A DNA stretch of 7,061 bases from the NCBI GenBank assembly GCA_964645285.1, contig CAZYDR010000150.1, positions 1 through 7,061 of the forward strand, given 5' to 3'. The stretch is from JAYZAP01 sp964645285 (GTDB taxonomy: Bacteria > Pseudomonadota > Alphaproteobacteria > JAAXGF01). Below are positions 6,167 to 7,061 of the stretch, piece by piece. Position 1 is the first letter of the stretch, and the number at the start of each line of letters is the position of its first letter. The position numbers and the translations under genes are program-made. The notes under the pieces are model-generated. The model did not search any database, was not told the DNA's origin, and saw nothing but the letters and a program-made list of their open reading frames with translations.

Positions 6167-6197
6167 TTTATATTCCGTCATACCGTAAGAATATAAA
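6167..6197 (+). promoter_or_regulatory. Perfect 9-bp inverted repeat before the methyltransferase start
   Basis: TTTATATTC (6167-6175) and GAATATAAA (6189-6197) are exact reverse complements separated by 13 bases. They lie in the only clearly AT-rich gap of the window (6132-6200) and end three bases before the GTG at 6201. As DNA it could be an operator for a dimeric regulator, or overlap a -10-like TATATT/TATAAA. As RNA it would fold right over the ribosome landing zone of a gene that has no clear Shine-Dalgarno. Either reading is inference from symmetry and position alone. Confidence 0.45.
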
Positions 6198-6200
6198 GCC

Positions 6201-6863
6201 GTGACACAGATAGATTTCATAGAAAATCTTCATACCGGCACCAAGCGTGATTACCTTGCGCGGGTGACGGAAAGGGACAAGGCCGAATGCACCGAGCTGG
6301 CCAAACAGTGGGGCCGTGACTACTGGGACGGCGACCGCGCCACCGGCTATGGCGGCATGCGTTACGATGGGCGCTGGCGGCCGGTAGCCGAAAAAATGGC
6401 GGCTCATTACGGACTTAAGCCCGGCCACAGGATTCTCGATATAGGATGCGGCAAGGGATTCCTGCTTTATGAGTTTACCCAGGCGGTGCCGGGGGTGGAG
6501 GTGGCGGGTCTCGATATTTCCGACTACGCCATCGATCACGCCAAGGAAGAGGTCAAACCGGTCCTGAAACAGGGACACGCCAGGGAGTTGCCTTTCGAGG
6601 ATGACAGTTTCGATTTTGTTGTCTCCATCACCACCTTGCACAATCTCTATCTGTTCGACCTTATGAATGCCTTGCACGAGATCGAGAGGGTGGGACGCGG
6701 GGGAAAATACGTGGTGGTGGAGTCCTACTGCAACGAACGGGAGAAGATGAACCTTCTCCATTGGCAGCTGACCTGCGAATGCTTTTTCACGCCAGAGGAA
6801 TGGCAATGGGTGTTCGCCCAGGCCGGCTATTCGGGTGATCACGGGTTCATTACCTTTGAGTGA
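6201..6863 (+). CDS. Class I SAM-dependent methyltransferase
   Basis: The 220-residue cytoplasmic protein has the Rossmann-like methyltransferase core. Motif I is ILDIGCGKG at about residues 78-86. Motif II is VAGLDIS with the ribose-binding Asp105. The acidic post-motif is LPFEDDSFDFVVSITTLHNL, and a hydrophobic strand KYVVVESY comes next. The N-terminal segment HTGTKRDYLARV and the YWDGDRATGYGG...YDGRW block are, from memory, shared with a family of methyltransferases found in surface-polysaccharide clusters of diverse bacteria. That supports a sugar (C, N or O) as acceptor rather than a small-molecule quinone or RNA. The start is GTG at 6201, preceded by the inverted repeat at 6167-6197 and no good ribosome site, an arrangement that may be regulatory. 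Its 3' end probably overlaps the start of the following reductase gene by 8 bases. The precise acceptor is unknown. Confidence 0.85.
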   Translation: MTQIDFIENLHTGTKRDYLARVTERDKAECTELAKQWGRDYWDGDRATGYGGMRYDGRWRPVAEKMAAHYGLKPGHRILDIGCGKGFLLYEFTQAVPGVEVAGLDISDYAIDHAKEEVKPVLKQGHARELPFEDDSFDFVVSITTLHNLYLFDLMNALHEIERVGRGGKYVVVESYCNEREKMNLLHWQLTCECFFTPEEWQWVFAQAGYSGDHGFITFE

Positions 6864-7061
6864 GGGGAAAATTCTCGTTCTCGGCGGGTCGGGTTTCGTT
6901 GGGCGGCATCTTCGCGCCCGTCTCGCGGCCCATATGGAGGAAGACCGGGTTGTGGCTACCTATAACGGGACGCCCTTTCCCGGCGGGGTGCGGTTTGACG
7001 CCCTGTCCATGGACCTGTGGCAAGCGGTGCCCGATCTGGAGAGATTTTCCCACGCCGTGAT
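6856..7061 (+). CDS. RmlD/SDR-type NAD(P)-dependent sugar reductase or epimerase, N-terminal part (3' truncated)
   Basis: Only about 68 residues are inside the window. The frame reads GKILVLGGSGFVGRHL near its N-terminus, a GxxGxxG NAD(P)-binding loop in a Rossmann beta-alpha-beta unit. A second strand follows (VVATYNGTPFPGGVRFDALSMD), in the style of dTDP-4-dehydrorhamnose reductase and related extended short-chain dehydrogenases. The catalytic Tyr-x-x-x-Lys would be beyond the window. No ATG is available. TTG at 6856, overlapping the methyltransferase end by 8 bases, gives the shortest sensible protein. An in-frame GTG at 6835 would add seven residues, and neither has a good ribosome site. 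The gene likely acts on a nucleotide-activated keto sugar in the same pathway, by reduction, epimerisation or similar. Confidence 0.75.
   Translation, partial: MSEGKILVLGGSGFVGRHLRARLAAHMEEDRVVATYNGTPFPGGVRFDALSMDLWQAVPDLERFSHAV

Noticed and set aside
6168..6842. Long antisense open frame (224 codons) opposite the methyltransferase
   Set aside because: It mirrors a gene with clear methyltransferase motifs, and its own translation shows no recognisable domain. High-GC coding DNA commonly leaves such open antisense frames.
6860..7060. Open frame from GTG 6860 on the + strand
   Set aside because: The overlapping frame from 6856 encodes a clear NAD(P)-binding GxxGxxG loop, while the 6860 frame encodes nothing recognisable.

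Overview
The window is a densely packed, single-strand block of nine genes, all on the + strand, with the first and last cut by the window edges. Base composition is GC-rich, codons are G/C-ending, and GTG and probable TTG starts are used. Together with the protein style this suggests a proteobacterium, most likely an alphaproteobacterium of the Rhodospirillales type. That assignment is an impression, not a proof. No rRNA, tRNA, CRISPR array, insertion sequence or phage gene is visible.

Layout: (1) about 1-416, the 3' end of a probable cobalamin-binding radical SAM protein; (2) 452-1069, a HAD-superfamily phosphatase; (3) 1047-2111, an aminoglycoside-phosphotransferase-fold small-molecule kinase; (4) 2111-2959 and (5) 2959-3894, the two halves of a split transketolase; (6) 3902-5011, a DegT/DnrJ/EryC1/StrS PLP-dependent sugar aminotransferase; (7) 5067-6131, a radical SAM enzyme with a SPASM-like cysteine-rich tail; (8) 6201-6863, a class I SAM-dependent methyltransferase; (9) from about 6856 past the window end, the N-terminal Rossmann region of an RmlD/SDR-type nucleotide-sugar reductase or epimerase.

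Genes 2 to 6 overlap or nearly touch: 23-nt overlap, 1-nt TAATG overlap, 1-nt TGATG overlap, 7-nt gap. They look like one translationally coupled unit. The largest gaps are 55 nt (before gene 7) and 69 nt (before gene 8). The second is AT-rich and carries a perfect 9-bp inverted repeat ending three bases before the GTG start of the methyltransferase. No convincing terminator is seen anywhere.

Taken together, the content (kinase, phosphatase, ketol-transfer enzyme, aminotransferase, two radical SAM enzymes, C/N/O-methyltransferase, sugar reductase) reads as a pathway for an unusual modified amino sugar or branched/extended sugar, probably destined for surface polysaccharide or a glycosylated metabolite. 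The window has no nucleotidyltransferase, glycosyltransferase or flippase, so activation and export would be encoded outside it. The most interesting point is the dedicated split transketolase sandwiched between a kinase and a sugar aminotransferase. It implies that the carbon skeleton itself is built or cut by two-carbon transfer rather than taken from a standard hexose nucleotide.
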